Origin: Lachnospiraceae bacterium
Lineage (GTDB): Bacteria; Bacillota; Clostridia; Lachnospirales; Lachnospiraceae
DNA: 53,740 bases
Direction: 5' to 3'
NCBI GenBank assembly: GCA_022769625.1
Contig: JALEJP010000045.1
Span: 1 to 53,740, forward strand
The stretch's first letter is position 1; the number at the start of each line of letters is the position of its first letter. Made by a program: the position numbers and the translations under genes. Below are positions 24,223-32,638 of this stretch, piece by piece. The notes under the pieces are model-generated. The model saw only the letters and a program-made list of their open reading frames with translations, did not search any database and was not told the origin of the DNA.

Positions 24223-25326
24223 ATGATCATAAAGGGTGCATCTGTTTTTTGTGAGGATGGTACTTTTCAGATAAAAGACATATTTGTGGAAAATCACAAA
24301 ATTGTTGCTTCCGAGGCTGAGGTGACAGACCGGACTGTTGTGGATGCATCAGGCTATAAGCTGATTCCCGGACTGGTAGATGTACACAGCCATGGAGCAT
24401 GTGGTCATGATTTCTGTGACTGCGATGTAGAAGGGGTAAAAGAAATCCTGCGCTATGAGAAAGCACACGGAATTACTTCCTATTGCCCAACCTCCATGAC
24501 ACTTTCCAAAGAGATGCTGCTTGATATCTTTGCTACGGCAAAAGAGGCGGACGGGATTGAGGATGGTGCGAGAGTTGTGGGCATTAATATGGAAGGTCCG
24601 TTTATTGCACCTGCTAAAAAGGGAGCACAGAATGGTGCCTATGTACAGGCTCCTTCTGCGGAAACCTTCCGTGCATGCCAGGAGGCCAGCGGCGGGCTGA
24701 TCAAGCTTGTGACACTGGCACCGGAGATGGAAGGTGCTATGAAGTTCATCGAAGAAGTACACGATGAAGTGCATATTTCCGTGGGACATACCACAGCGGA
24801 TTATGAGACGGCAAAGGAAGCATTTGCAAAGGGTGCGGATCACGTGACGCATCTGTACAATGCAATGCCGCCTCTGAATCACAGGGAACCGGGCGTGATC
24901 GGCGCTGCCGCTGATAACAGCAAGGTTTATGCCGAGCTGATCAGTGACGGTCTTCATATCCATGGAAGCGCAGTCCGTGCAGCATTCCGTATGTTCGGAC
25001 CGGAGCGTATCGTTCTGATCAGCGATTCCATGATGGCTGCCGGTATGGAGAACGGTGAGTATGAGCTTGGCGGACAGAAAGTATTTATGAAGGACAGAAA
25101 GGCAACATTGGCAGACGGTACGATCGCAGGTTCCGCAACCTGTCTTTACGACTGCATGAAGATTGCCATGTCTTTTGAAATTCCGGAAGCAGACGCGATT
25201 TTTGCTGCAACCAGAAACCCTGCCAAAAGTATTGGTGTTTATGACAGAGTCGGTTCCATCAGCGTCGGAAAAGAGGCTGACATGCTGCTGGTAGACGATG
25301 ACTACAATCTGAAGCAGGTATTCTGA
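24223..25326 (+). CDS. nagA: N-acetylglucosamine-6-phosphate deacetylase
   Basis: NagA removes acetate from GlcNAc-6-phosphate to feed NagB. The 367 residues belong to the amidohydrolase barrel, with the metal motif DVHSHGACGHDF. Further metal and substrate residues lie in NMEGPFIAPAKKGAQN, SVGHTTADY, DHVTHLYNAMPPLNHREPG and DGLHIHGSA, and the catalytic aspartate in LISDSMMAAG. It follows nagB with no gap, the ribosome site GGAG lying within the nagB end. A strong terminator at 25393 ends the operon. Confidence 0.96.
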   Translation: MIIKGASVFCEDGTFQIKDIFVENHKIVASEAEVTDRTVVDASGYKLIPGLVDVHSHGACGHDFCDCDVEGVKEILRYEKAHGITSYCPTSMTLSKEMLLDIFATAKEADGIEDGARVVGINMEGPFIAPAKKGAQNGAYVQAPSAETFRACQEASGGLIKLVTLAPEMEGAMKFIEEVHDEVHISVGHTTADYETAKEAFAKGADHVTHLYNAMPPLNHREPGVIGAAADNSKVYAELISDGLHIHGSAVRAAFRMFGPERIVLISDSMMAAGMENGEYELGGQKVFMKDRKATLADGTIAGSATCLYDCMKIAMSFEIPEADAIFAATRNPAKSIGVYDRVGSISVGKEADMLLVDDDYNLKQVF

Positions 25327-25392
25327 CAGAGAATTTTATTACCTTGATATTTAAAATGAGTATGAAAAAGAATTGAGAAGAAAAAGAAGAGA

Positions 25393-25431
25393 AAACTCCG
25401 GTCATGTAGAGGGCGTGACCGGAGTTTTTTT
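25393..25431 (+). terminator. Terminator of the nag operon
   Basis: AAACTCCGGTCA pairs with TGACCGGAGTTT (12 bp) across an 11-base loop, followed by seven or more T. Confidence 0.9.
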
Positions 25432-25443
25432 ATCATATACATG

Positions 25444-25513
25444 AGTTGCCCGACAAATGAACCTAACGTCGATTTCTCTGTGCTTTGCACTCCCAAAATC
25501 GCCCTTGGCTCAT
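25444..25513 (+). repeat. Structured intergenic repeat, copy B (internally deleted)
   Basis: Bases 25444-25501 match copy A (1751-1808) with a handful of changes, including the hairpin with inner GTGC-TTT-GCAC. The sequence then jumps to CCCTTGGCTCAT (25502-25513), which in copy A lies 113 bases further on. Copy B thus lacks the second and third hairpins. Its last bases overlap the stop codon of the convergent protease gene (25510-25512). Confidence 0.75.
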
Positions 25514-27609
25514 CTGATCTTTTTGGATGTCGAGAAGTCGCCATATATTTTTCTGCCATTCTTTGTTTTGTAGGCTCGGATCCGATAATAACAGGTTCTC
25601 CCGGATTTTAAGCTTACCTTTGTTTGTACCGTCTCGGCTTTCTTTATGGTCTTAAGTTTTTTCCATTTCTTACCGGACTCTCTGCGGAAAACTTCGTACC
25701 CGCTGGCTCCTGACACACGTTTCCAGGAAAGGACGGCGGTTTTGGAGCTCTTCTTTTTCAGGGAACGCAGAGAAACTTTGGGCGGAACCAGTTTTTTTGA
25801 TCTGACAGCGGAGGCATTGCTGTATACCGTTCCGTTGTAACGGCTGGGGCCGTTTGCGGATACTTTGTAATAGTATTGCTTTCCGGGAATGGCTGTGTCG
25901 TCCGAGAAGGAGAGGGAAGCTGTGGTACCGATCAGCTCATAGGTACCGTTTTTGGAAGTGCTGCGGTAAATGTAATACTGTGCAGCATAGTCTACCTCCT
26001 CCCAGGAAAGCAGCAGTGCCGAACAGCTGCGTACCTGTATCTGGCTTATGGCCGGTCTGGTCAGCGCGGTAATGTTTGGCAGCACCACAGTGGCAGGTTC
26101 CGTCGTGTCGGTTGTGAAAGCCTTGATCCGGTGGTTGATGCTGCCTGAGAAACCAATATCCACCCATCCGGTGAATTTTTTGCAGGTGTAGCTCTCGCCA
26201 AGGGAAGCCTTGGATTCAAAGCGAAGCTGTTTTTCCTCTCCGATGGAGCTGGAGGTGTCGGTAAAATAATGGATGCTGCCATTTGACGAAGCAAAAGAGA
26301 TCACGACGGAAAAGCGGTCGCCCTGCTGAAAGACCACAGGCTGCTTCAGCGGAATGGTATAGTAGCCGCAGTAGCTGGTTACGCCGGTCTGGGGTGTGTC
26401 GAACACGGCAATACCGCGGGTGGGATTTCCGTCCTTTGGATTTTTGTAGATCTGAATGGCGTACTGCACGTTATCCGAGGCAAGTGCAAAGGAAACAGCG
26501 TCCAGCCGTTCCTGGGAACCCGGATTTCCCTTCACGGTAAATACATTTGCAATGGAGTCTCCGGAAGAAAATGTATGGTAGGTACAGGAAGCTGTCCCGT
26601 CGTACTGGTAATTGTGGGAATAATTGTCGCTTTTTTCCATATCATAGGCAAATACCAGGCAGTCTGTATTGTTGAGGCTGAGATCCTGATAGGAGATATA
26701 GAAGAAGCCGTTGTTTCCGAATTCCGTTCCATAGCTGTTTTTTGCAATCCATGCACCGGCGGAATCAGGGCGCCGGTTGCCGGTGGTAAAATTGTTGATG
26801 GAGTATGTGTCATCCCATCCCACCAGAACGATCTGATGATTGGTGGTCAGCTTACGGCTGCAGTAGTAGGAAGCTGTAGATGGGGTGTAATATTTATTCA
26901 TATCCATATAGACCGGTGCGGATACAGAGCCGTACTGCAGGATGAGCTGCTTGATGCTGTTCTGGTCTGTTCCGTTCACATAGCGTACATTCTGAAGATG
27001 TCCGATATCCTGGTAGCCCAGGGAGGCTTTCAGCTTTGGCGCATCGGAAGATGGATAGGGAGCCAGTGACTCGGCGGCGGCTCCGGTCCATTTTGCAAGG
27101 GCAAACATGCTGCAGGCATCGGTACCCCCCAGATTCAGGTAATTGCCATAAAGCAGAAGATTTGAATCACCGGCTGTCCCGCCAAGCGGATCCTTCTGCG
27201 TGTTAAAAAAGAAGTAAGCCAGATGAAACTCGGATAAATCCAGGGTGTTGTTATAAAGACCGCGTTTGATCATGCTGGTCTCACAGGCGGAGAGAGCCGA
27301 GAAAGCCCAGCAGGTGCCATATGGATTCTGATCCTTGGCTGCTGTGACCAGCCCTTCGGCGGCTGCGTTGTATCTGGATGGAAGAGAAGAAGATGTACCG
27401 GAGCGCTGCTTTGGAGCGGCATAATCCGGTGTACTGTTTTCTTCCGGGGCTTCATATACCGGAACCTCCGGAAGGTCGGGATGAAGCAGTGTCTGGCTGC
27501 TGTCAGCGGCAAGCACCGGTATTCGGCACAGGAAAAGTGCAAACAGGATGGAAGACAGCAGAAAATGGAATACGGACACAGGTTTGTGTTTTTCAGAATA
27601 GTTTTTCAA
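25510..27609 (-). CDS. Secreted papain-family (C1A) cysteine protease with fibronectin-III-like domains
   Basis: The 699-residue precursor starts with a signal peptide (FHFLLSSILFALFLCRIPVLAA, cleavage near residue 35). The papain fold shows the oxyanion Gln94 and nucleophile Cys100 in DQNPYGTCWAFS, His258 in TTNHQIVLVGWDD and Asn291 in AKNSYG. A beta-rich, lectin-like segment follows (about 330-500), then two fibronectin-III-like repeats at the C-terminus (about 515-610 and 615-699). The second is very basic (KKSSKTAVLSWKR). There is no sortase motif or anchor, so it is probably released or held by charge. The start codon is TTG at 27609, with GAAGG 6 bases upstream; no ATG fits the signal peptide. 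It likely digests peptide or host protein outside the cell. Confidence 0.88.
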   Translation of the reverse strand: MKNYSEKHKPVSVFHFLLSSILFALFLCRIPVLAADSSQTLLHPDLPEVPVYEAPEENSTPDYAAPKQRSGTSSSLPSRYNAAAEGLVTAAKDQNPYGTCWAFSALSACETSMIKRGLYNNTLDLSEFHLAYFFFNTQKDPLGGTAGDSNLLLYGNYLNLGGTDACSMFALAKWTGAAAESLAPYPSSDAPKLKASLGYQDIGHLQNVRYVNGTDQNSIKQLILQYGSVSAPVYMDMNKYYTPSTASYYCSRKLTTNHQIVLVGWDDTYSINNFTTGNRRPDSAGAWIAKNSYGTEFGNNGFFYISYQDLSLNNTDCLVFAYDMEKSDNYSHNYQYDGTASCTYHTFSSGDSIANVFTVKGNPGSQERLDAVSFALASDNVQYAIQIYKNPKDGNPTRGIAVFDTPQTGVTSYCGYYTIPLKQPVVFQQGDRFSVVISFASSNGSIHYFTDTSSSIGEEKQLRFESKASLGESYTCKKFTGWVDIGFSGSINHRIKAFTTDTTEPATVVLPNITALTRPAISQIQVRSCSALLLSWEEVDYAAQYYIYRSTSKNGTYELIGTTASLSFSDDTAIPGKQYYYKVSANGPSRYNGTVYSNASAVRSKKLVPPKVSLRSLKKKSSKTAVLSWKRVSGASGYEVFRRESGKKWKKLKTIKKAETVQTKVSLKSGRTCYYRIRAYKTKNGRKIYGDFSTSKKIR

Positions 27610-27712
27610 TCAATACCTTCTTTCACCAGATCAGGGATGGATTTTCGGTATAAGCCCTGCCTTTGGCATAAAGGATGCCAGACCATCGGTTACGGGTTAT
27701 ATGGTTGGTGCT

Positions 27713-27741
27713 ATTATACCATGCCGGCGAAGAAAAGTCAT
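27713..27741 (-). promoter_or_regulatory. Promoter of the papain-like protease gene
   Basis: On the minus strand a perfect TATAAT (27718-27713) lies 17 bases after a weak ATGACT (27741-27736). It is divergent from the rfbB promoter 50 bases away. Confidence 0.5.
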
Positions 27742-27763
27742 GGTATTCTTGGCTTTTCTTCTG

Positions 27764-27792
27764 TTGAATCTTCCAGGCGGAGATGGTATAAT
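27764..27792 (+). promoter_or_regulatory. Promoter of the polysaccharide locus (rfbB)
   Basis: TTGAAT (27764-27769), 17 bases, then consensus TATAAT (27787-27792). The start would be near 27799, about 58 bases before the rfbB ATG. Confidence 0.75.
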
Positions 27793-27856
27793 AAAAAGAA
27801 TCCTTATGGATATATGGAAATGAAATAAGAGCTGACAGATGGAGGTAAAGAAAAGA

Positions 27857-28936
27857 ATGAGAACTTATCTTGTTACCGGAGGTGCCGGTTTTATCGGTTC
27901 AAACTATATTCATTATATGTTTAAGAAATATGGCGATGACATCCGCATTATCAATGTGGACAAACTGACCTATGCGGGCAATCTGGAAAATCTGAAAGAT
28001 GTGGAGGACAGGAGCAATTATACTTTTGTAAGGGCAGATATCTGTGACAGCGATGCGATTAACCGGATTTTTGATGAAAATGATATAGACAGAGTGGTAC
28101 ATTTTGCGGCAGAAAGCCATGTGGACCGCAGCATCCGCAACCCGGAGGTGTTTGTAAAGACAAACGTGCTGGGGACGCTTGTGATGCTTAACGCGGCGAA
28201 GGCAGCATGGGAGCTTCCGGACGGTACGTTTAAGCCGGACAAAAAGTTCCTCCATGTTTCCACCGATGAGGTATATGGTTCTCTGGAAAACGAAGGTGAG
28301 TATTTCTATGAGACGACCCCCTATGATCCGCACAGCCCGTACTCAGCCAGCAAGGCGTCTTCCGACATGCTGGTGAAATCCTATATGGATACCTATAAAT
28401 TCCCTGCAAACATTACAAACTGCAGCAACAATTACGGGCCGTACCAGTTCCCGGAAAAGCTGATCCCGCTGATCATCAACAACGCGCTCAACGGCAGAAA
28501 GCTTCCGGTTTACGGTGACGGAAAGAATGTCCGCGACTGGCTGTATGTGGAGGATCATGCAAAGGGCATTGACATGGTACAGGAGCAGGGACGTCTGTTT
28601 GAGACCTACAACATCGGTGGCCACAATGAAAAACAGAACATTGAAATTATCCACATTATTCTGGATACACTAAGAGAGATGCTTCCGGATGAGGATCCGA
28701 GAAAAGAGCACATCAACGAAGAGCTGATCACCTATGTTACAGACCGCAAAGGCCATGACAGACGTTATGCCATCGCACCGGACAAGATCAAGGCGGAGAT
28801 CGGCTGGTATCCGGAGACTATGTTTGCGGAAGGCATCAAAAAGACCATCAAATGGTATTTCGAGCACGAGGACTGGATGAAAAATGTGACAAGCGGTGAC
28901 TATCAGAAATACTATGAGGAGATGTATAAGAGATAA
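27857..28936 (+). CDS. rfbB: dTDP-glucose 4,6-dehydratase
   Basis: This SDR enzyme converts dTDP-glucose to dTDP-4-keto-6-deoxyglucose, the branch point to rhamnose and to Fuc4N. The 359 residues have the NAD motif GGAGFIGSN at the start, HVSTDEVYGSL with the catalytic Asp-Glu pair, the YSASK catalytic Tyr/Lys, and NCSNNYGPYQFPEKLIPL. GGAGG lies 11 bases before the ATG at 27857; the ATG at 27839 lies on that site and is rejected. It is the first gene of the glycan locus. Confidence 0.95.
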   Translation: MRTYLVTGGAGFIGSNYIHYMFKKYGDDIRIINVDKLTYAGNLENLKDVEDRSNYTFVRADICDSDAINRIFDENDIDRVVHFAAESHVDRSIRNPEVFVKTNVLGTLVMLNAAKAAWELPDGTFKPDKKFLHVSTDEVYGSLENEGEYFYETTPYDPHSPYSASKASSDMLVKSYMDTYKFPANITNCSNNYGPYQFPEKLIPLIINNALNGRKLPVYGDGKNVRDWLYVEDHAKGIDMVQEQGRLFETYNIGGHNEKQNIEIIHIILDTLREMLPDEDPRKEHINEELITYVTDRKGHDRRYAIAPDKIKAEIGWYPETMFAEGIKKTIKWYFEHEDWMKNVTSGDYQKYYEEMYKR

Positions 28937-28937
28937 A

Positions 28938-28986
28938 GGTATGCGGCACGGGAAGCGTGCGAAGCACCTGGCTGTCCGTGCGTACC
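28938..28986 (+). other. Imperfect stem-loop between rfbB and rfbA
   Basis: The ends of this 49-base stretch (GGTATGC... and ...GTACC) pair with small internal loops, and an inner GTGC-GAA-GCAC stem-loop lies within. No U-run follows. It may be an RNA processing or stability element between the two genes. Confidence 0.35.
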
Positions 28987-29013
28987 GGATCATAACACAG
29001 AGGAGAACAGAGA

Positions 29014-29883
29014 ATGAAAGGGATTATTTTGGCAGGCGGTTCCGGCACAAGGCTGTACCCGCTGACGAAGGCGATTTCCAAACAGATTATGCCGGTGTAT
29101 GACAAGCCGATGATTTATTATCCGCTGTCCACGCTGATGCTGGCCGGCATTCGTGAGATACTGATCATTTCCACAAAACGCGACCTTCCTGTTTTTCAGG
29201 AGCTTCTGGGAACAGGAGAGCAGCTGGGACTTCAGATGTCCTATGCGGTTCAGGAGACACCAAGAGGGCTTGCCGATGCATTTATCATCGGTGAGGAGTT
29301 TATCGGCGATGACAGTGTGGCGCTGGTGCTTGGCGATAATATTTTCTATGGACAGAGCTTTTCCAAAGTGCTGAAGCGTGCAGCCAGCCTGGAAAAGGGA
29401 GCAGTAATCTTTGGCTATTATGTGCGTGACCCCAGAGAGTACGGTGTTGTAGAGTTTGATGAGAACGGAGTGGCCCTTTCCATCGAGGAGAAGCCGGAGC
29501 ATCCCAGATCAAACTATGCAGTTCCGGGACTGTATTTTTATGACAACGATGTGGTTGAGATTGCAAAGAATGTAAAACCATCCGCACGCGGCGAGATCGA
29601 GATCACCAGCATTAATAATGAGTATTTAAGACGGGGAACCCTGCGCGTGGAGACGCTGGGAAGAGGGTTTGCCTGGCTGGATACGGGAAATCATGATGCG
29701 CTTCTGGATGCAGCGGATTTTGTGGCAGCCTTCCAGAAAAGACAGGGGCTTTATATTTCCTGTATTGAGGAGATCGCATACAAACGTGGATTTATTTCAA
29801 AGGAGCAGCTGATCGAGCTGGCTCAGCCGCTGTTAAAGACGGCATACGGTCAGTATCTGTTAGAGGTTGCAGAAGGACTTTAG
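29014..29883 (+). CDS. rfbA: Glucose-1-phosphate thymidylyltransferase
   Basis: RfbA joins glucose-1-phosphate and dTTP to give dTDP-glucose, the substrate of RfbB. The 289 residues start [20 protein letters not shown], the nucleotide-binding signature. The metal and sugar sites follow ([35 protein letters not shown]). The length matches the short homotetrameric RmlA, which is usually inhibited by dTDP-rhamnose. GAGGAG precedes the ATG. Confidence 0.96.
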   Translation: MKGIILAGGSGTRLYPLTKAISKQIMPVYDKPMIYYPLSTLMLAGIREILIISTKRDLPVFQELLGTGEQLGLQMSYAVQETPRGLADAFIIGEEFIGDDSVALVLGDNIFYGQSFSKVLKRAASLEKGAVIFGYYVRDPREYGVVEFDENGVALSIEEKPEHPRSNYAVPGLYFYDNDVVEIAKNVKPSARGEIEITSINNEYLRRGTLRVETLGRGFAWLDTGNHDALLDAADFVAAFQKRQGLYISCIEEIAYKRGFISKEQLIELAQPLLKTAYGQYLLEVAEGL

Positions 29884-29892
29884 GAGGAACTT

Positions 29893-30459
29893 ATGGGCAA
29901 GATTACAGTAGAAACCTGCGAGATCGAGGGACTGAAGGTGATCACACCGACTGTTTTCGGAGATGAGCGCGGCTATTTCATGGAGACCTATCAGTATAAT
30001 GATTTTAAGGAAGCGGGCATTGATGTGACCTTTGTGCAGGATAATCAGTCTGCATCCAAAAAAGGCGTGCTTCGGGGACTGCATTTTCAGATTCAGTATC
30101 CCCAGGACAAGCTGGTGCGCGTCATAAACGGGGAAGTATTTGATGTGGCTGTGGATCTGCGTCCGGGCTCTGCCACCTATGGCAAATGGTTTGGCGTTCG
30201 CCTGAGTGCGGAGAATAAAAAGCAGTTTTTCATTCCGAAAAACTTTGCACATGGTTTTCTGGTGCTCTCGGACTATGCAGAGTTTACGTACAAATGCAGT
30301 GATTTTTATCACCCGAATGATGAGGGCGGCATCCGGTATGATGACAAAGATATCGCAGTAGACTGGCCGATTCCGGAGGGGATGGAGCTGATTATGTCGG
30401 ATAAGGATCAGAAATGGGGCGGCTTCCGTGAATATACGGCTGCCCGCGCAGGAGAGTAA
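29893..30459 (+). CDS. rfbC: dTDP-4-dehydrorhamnose 3,5-epimerase
   Basis: RfbC epimerises the RfbB product toward dTDP-L-rhamnose. The 188 residues show the cupin fold with catalytic RGLHFQ (His), then GEVFDVAVDLRPGS, and the GFLVLSDYAEFTYKCSDFY segment with the catalytic tyrosine. AGGAGG precedes the ATG, nine bases after rfbA. The final reductase RfbD is missing from this window, so rhamnose synthesis needs a gene elsewhere. Confidence 0.95.
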   Translation: MGKITVETCEIEGLKVITPTVFGDERGYFMETYQYNDFKEAGIDVTFVQDNQSASKKGVLRGLHFQIQYPQDKLVRVINGEVFDVAVDLRPGSATYGKWFGVRLSAENKKQFFIPKNFAHGFLVLSDYAEFTYKCSDFYHPNDEGGIRYDDKDIAVDWPIPEGMELIMSDKDQKWGGFREYTAARAGE

Positions 30460-30462
30460 TGT

Positions 30463-31269
30463 ATGAAAGAACTTCTTTCCCTGCCCCGCGAGCTGATCGC
30501 GGGCAGGAAACTTATTTTTCAGCTGGCTAGAAATGATTTTAAAAAGAAATATGCCGGTTCCTATCTTGGAATCGTGTGGGCGTTTGTGCAGCCTGTGGTT
30601 ACCATCATGGTTTACTGGTTTGTATTCGGTCTGGCGCTGCGCAACCCCACACCCAGGCCGGTACCCTTTGTGCTGTGGCTGATTGCAGGTCTGGTTCCCT
30701 GGTTTTTCTTCCAGGATGGCCTGGTAAACGGTACCAATGCACTGCTTGAGTATAATTATCTTGTGAAAAAGGTGGTATTCCGCATTGACATTCTTCCGAT
30801 GGTCAAGGTGGTTTCCGCCATTTTTGTACATCTGTTTTTTGTTCTCGTGACGCTGATTTTGTATACGGCGATGGGATATTTTCCAACCATTTATACCCTG
30901 CAGGTTATTTATTATACATTCTGTGTTTTTGTGCTGGTCCTCGGGCTTTCCTATATGACCAGCTCGGTTGTTGTATTCTTCCGGGATCTTACCCAGGTGA
31001 TCAACATCGCGCTGCAGGTAGGAGTCTGGATGACGCCGATCATGTGGAGCCTGGACGATGTGGGGATTGGCGGTATTCTGGCAAAGATACTGAAGCTTAA
31101 CCCCATGTTTTATATTGTGCAGGGCTACCGGGATGCTTTCGTAAACAAGGTATGGTTCTGGGAACGCCCCTGGCTTAGCCTTTATTTCTGGATCGTTACG
31201 CTGGTGTTCTGGCTGATCGGGACAAGACTGTTTAAAAAGCTAAAGGTACATTTTGCGGATGTGCTGTAA
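30463..31269 (+). CDS. wzm: ABC-2 polysaccharide exporter, membrane subunit (Wzm-like)
   Basis: The 268-residue protein has six membrane segments and the ABC-2 polysaccharide-export pattern. It begins with an amphipathic NDFKKKYAGSYLGIVWAFVQP segment that meets the ATPase, and includes PWFFFQDGLVNGTNALLEY and GVWMTPIMWSLDD. With the next gene it should export an undecaprenyl-linked glycan completed in the cytoplasm. It starts three bases after rfbC. Confidence 0.92.
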   Translation: MKELLSLPRELIAGRKLIFQLARNDFKKKYAGSYLGIVWAFVQPVVTIMVYWFVFGLALRNPTPRPVPFVLWLIAGLVPWFFFQDGLVNGTNALLEYNYLVKKVVFRIDILPMVKVVSAIFVHLFFVLVTLILYTAMGYFPTIYTLQVIYYTFCVFVLVLGLSYMTSSVVVFFRDLTQVINIALQVGVWMTPIMWSLDDVGIGGILAKILKLNPMFYIVQGYRDAFVNKVWFWERPWLSLYFWIVTLVFWLIGTRLFKKLKVHFADVL

Positions 31270-31316
31270 AAGGGAGAACCGAAACCCAACAAAGAGATAC
31301 GGGGAAATAATAATCT

Positions 31317-32576
31317 ATGAATGAGATGGCAATACAGGTGAAAGACCTGAGCAAGGTATATAAACTATATAACAAGCCTTCCGACCGCCTGAAGGAGACG
31401 CTTGGCTTCCATGTGGACGCAAAGGAGCATTATGCGCTGAAGCACGTCAACCTGGAGGTGAGAAAAGGAGAGACAGTCGGGATTATCGGAACCAATGGTT
31501 CCGGGAAATCCACGATCCTGAAGATCATCACCGGTGTTCTGAACCCGACCCAGGGTGAAGTGAAGGTAAACGGACGCATTTCCGCCCTGCTGGAGCTTGG
31601 TGCCGGCTTCAACATGGAATACACCGGCATTGAGAATGTTTATCTGAACGGCACCATGCTGGGGTTTACAAAGGAGGAGATCGATGCCAGACTTCAGAAT
31701 ATTCTGGACTTTGCGGATATCGGCGATTTTGTGAATCAGCCGGTAAAATCCTATTCCAGCGGCATGTTTGTGCGTCTGGCCTTTGCCGTGGCGATCAATA
31801 TTGATCCGGAAATTCTGATCGTGGATGAAGCATTGTCGGTGGGAGATGTGTTCTTCCAGGCAAAATGCTATCGGAAGTTTGAGGATTTTAAAAAGGAAGG
31901 AAAGACGATCCTTTTTGTAAGCCACGACCTCGGCAGCATAACCAAATACTGTGACCGGGCCGTCCTGCTCAATCAGGGAGACAAGATTTTTGAGGGAACG
32001 CCAAAGGAAGCAGTTGACATCTACAAAAAGGTGCTTGTGCACCAGTTTGACCCATCTGAGCTTGAGACCGATTCCAGGATCAATGATGTGGAGGAGGTTC
32101 AGGGGAACTGGAAGGATTCGGTTGTGGCAAATCCACAGCTGATCGAGTACGGGGAAAAGATTGCGGAGATCACAGATTATGCTATTCTGGATGACCATGG
32201 CATGATCACAAACACACTGATGAAAGGCTCTGAATTTTCCGTGCGCATGAAGGTAGAGTTTCACGAGGAAATCAAGGAGCCCATTTACGCATTTACCATA
32301 AAAAATCTGCAGGGAATCGAGATTACAGGGACAAATACCATGTACGAGAAGGCGGATGTAAAGGGAAAAAAGGCCGGTGAGTGTCAGGAGATCACCTTTA
32401 CGCAGAGGCTGGATCTGCAGGGAGGAGAATACCTGGTTTCCCTGGGATGTACCGGATATCGCAACGGTGAATTTGTGGTATTTCACAGATTATATGATGT
32501 GTGCAGTCTGATGGTCATTTCAGACCGCAACACAGTAGGATATTACGATATGAATTCCAGCGTGACGCTGTCCTGA
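31317..32576 (+). CDS. wzt: ABC polysaccharide exporter ATPase with C-terminal carbohydrate-binding domain (Wzt-like)
   Basis: The 419 residues have a nucleotide-binding domain (1-250) with Walker A GTNGSGKST, signature YSSGMFVRLAFA, Walker B ILIVDEALSVGD and switch His in FVSHD. A beta-sandwich tail follows (about 270-415: GSEFSVRMKVEFHEEIKEPI, FTIKNLQGIEITGTNT) of the type that in E. coli O8/O9a Wzt recognises the chemical cap on a finished chain. Exporters lacking cap recognition do not carry this tail. The next gene encodes a plausible capping enzyme. The start may be at 31317 or at an in-frame ATG 9 bases later; the ribosome site is weak. Confidence 0.92.
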   Translation: MNEMAIQVKDLSKVYKLYNKPSDRLKETLGFHVDAKEHYALKHVNLEVRKGETVGIIGTNGSGKSTILKIITGVLNPTQGEVKVNGRISALLELGAGFNMEYTGIENVYLNGTMLGFTKEEIDARLQNILDFADIGDFVNQPVKSYSSGMFVRLAFAVAINIDPEILIVDEALSVGDVFFQAKCYRKFEDFKKEGKTILFVSHDLGSITKYCDRAVLLNQGDKIFEGTPKEAVDIYKKVLVHQFDPSELETDSRINDVEEVQGNWKDSVVANPQLIEYGEKIAEITDYAILDDHGMITNTLMKGSEFSVRMKVEFHEEIKEPIYAFTIKNLQGIEITGTNTMYEKADVKGKKAGECQEITFTQRLDLQGGEYLVSLGCTGYRNGEFVVFHRLYDVCSLMVISDRNTVGYYDMNSSVTLS

Positions 32577-32638
32577 GGGATGGAGCACGGGAGGAGATAC
32601 AAAAGCCCCGTTTTGGGGAAGGCATTCGGAGGAAAGAT

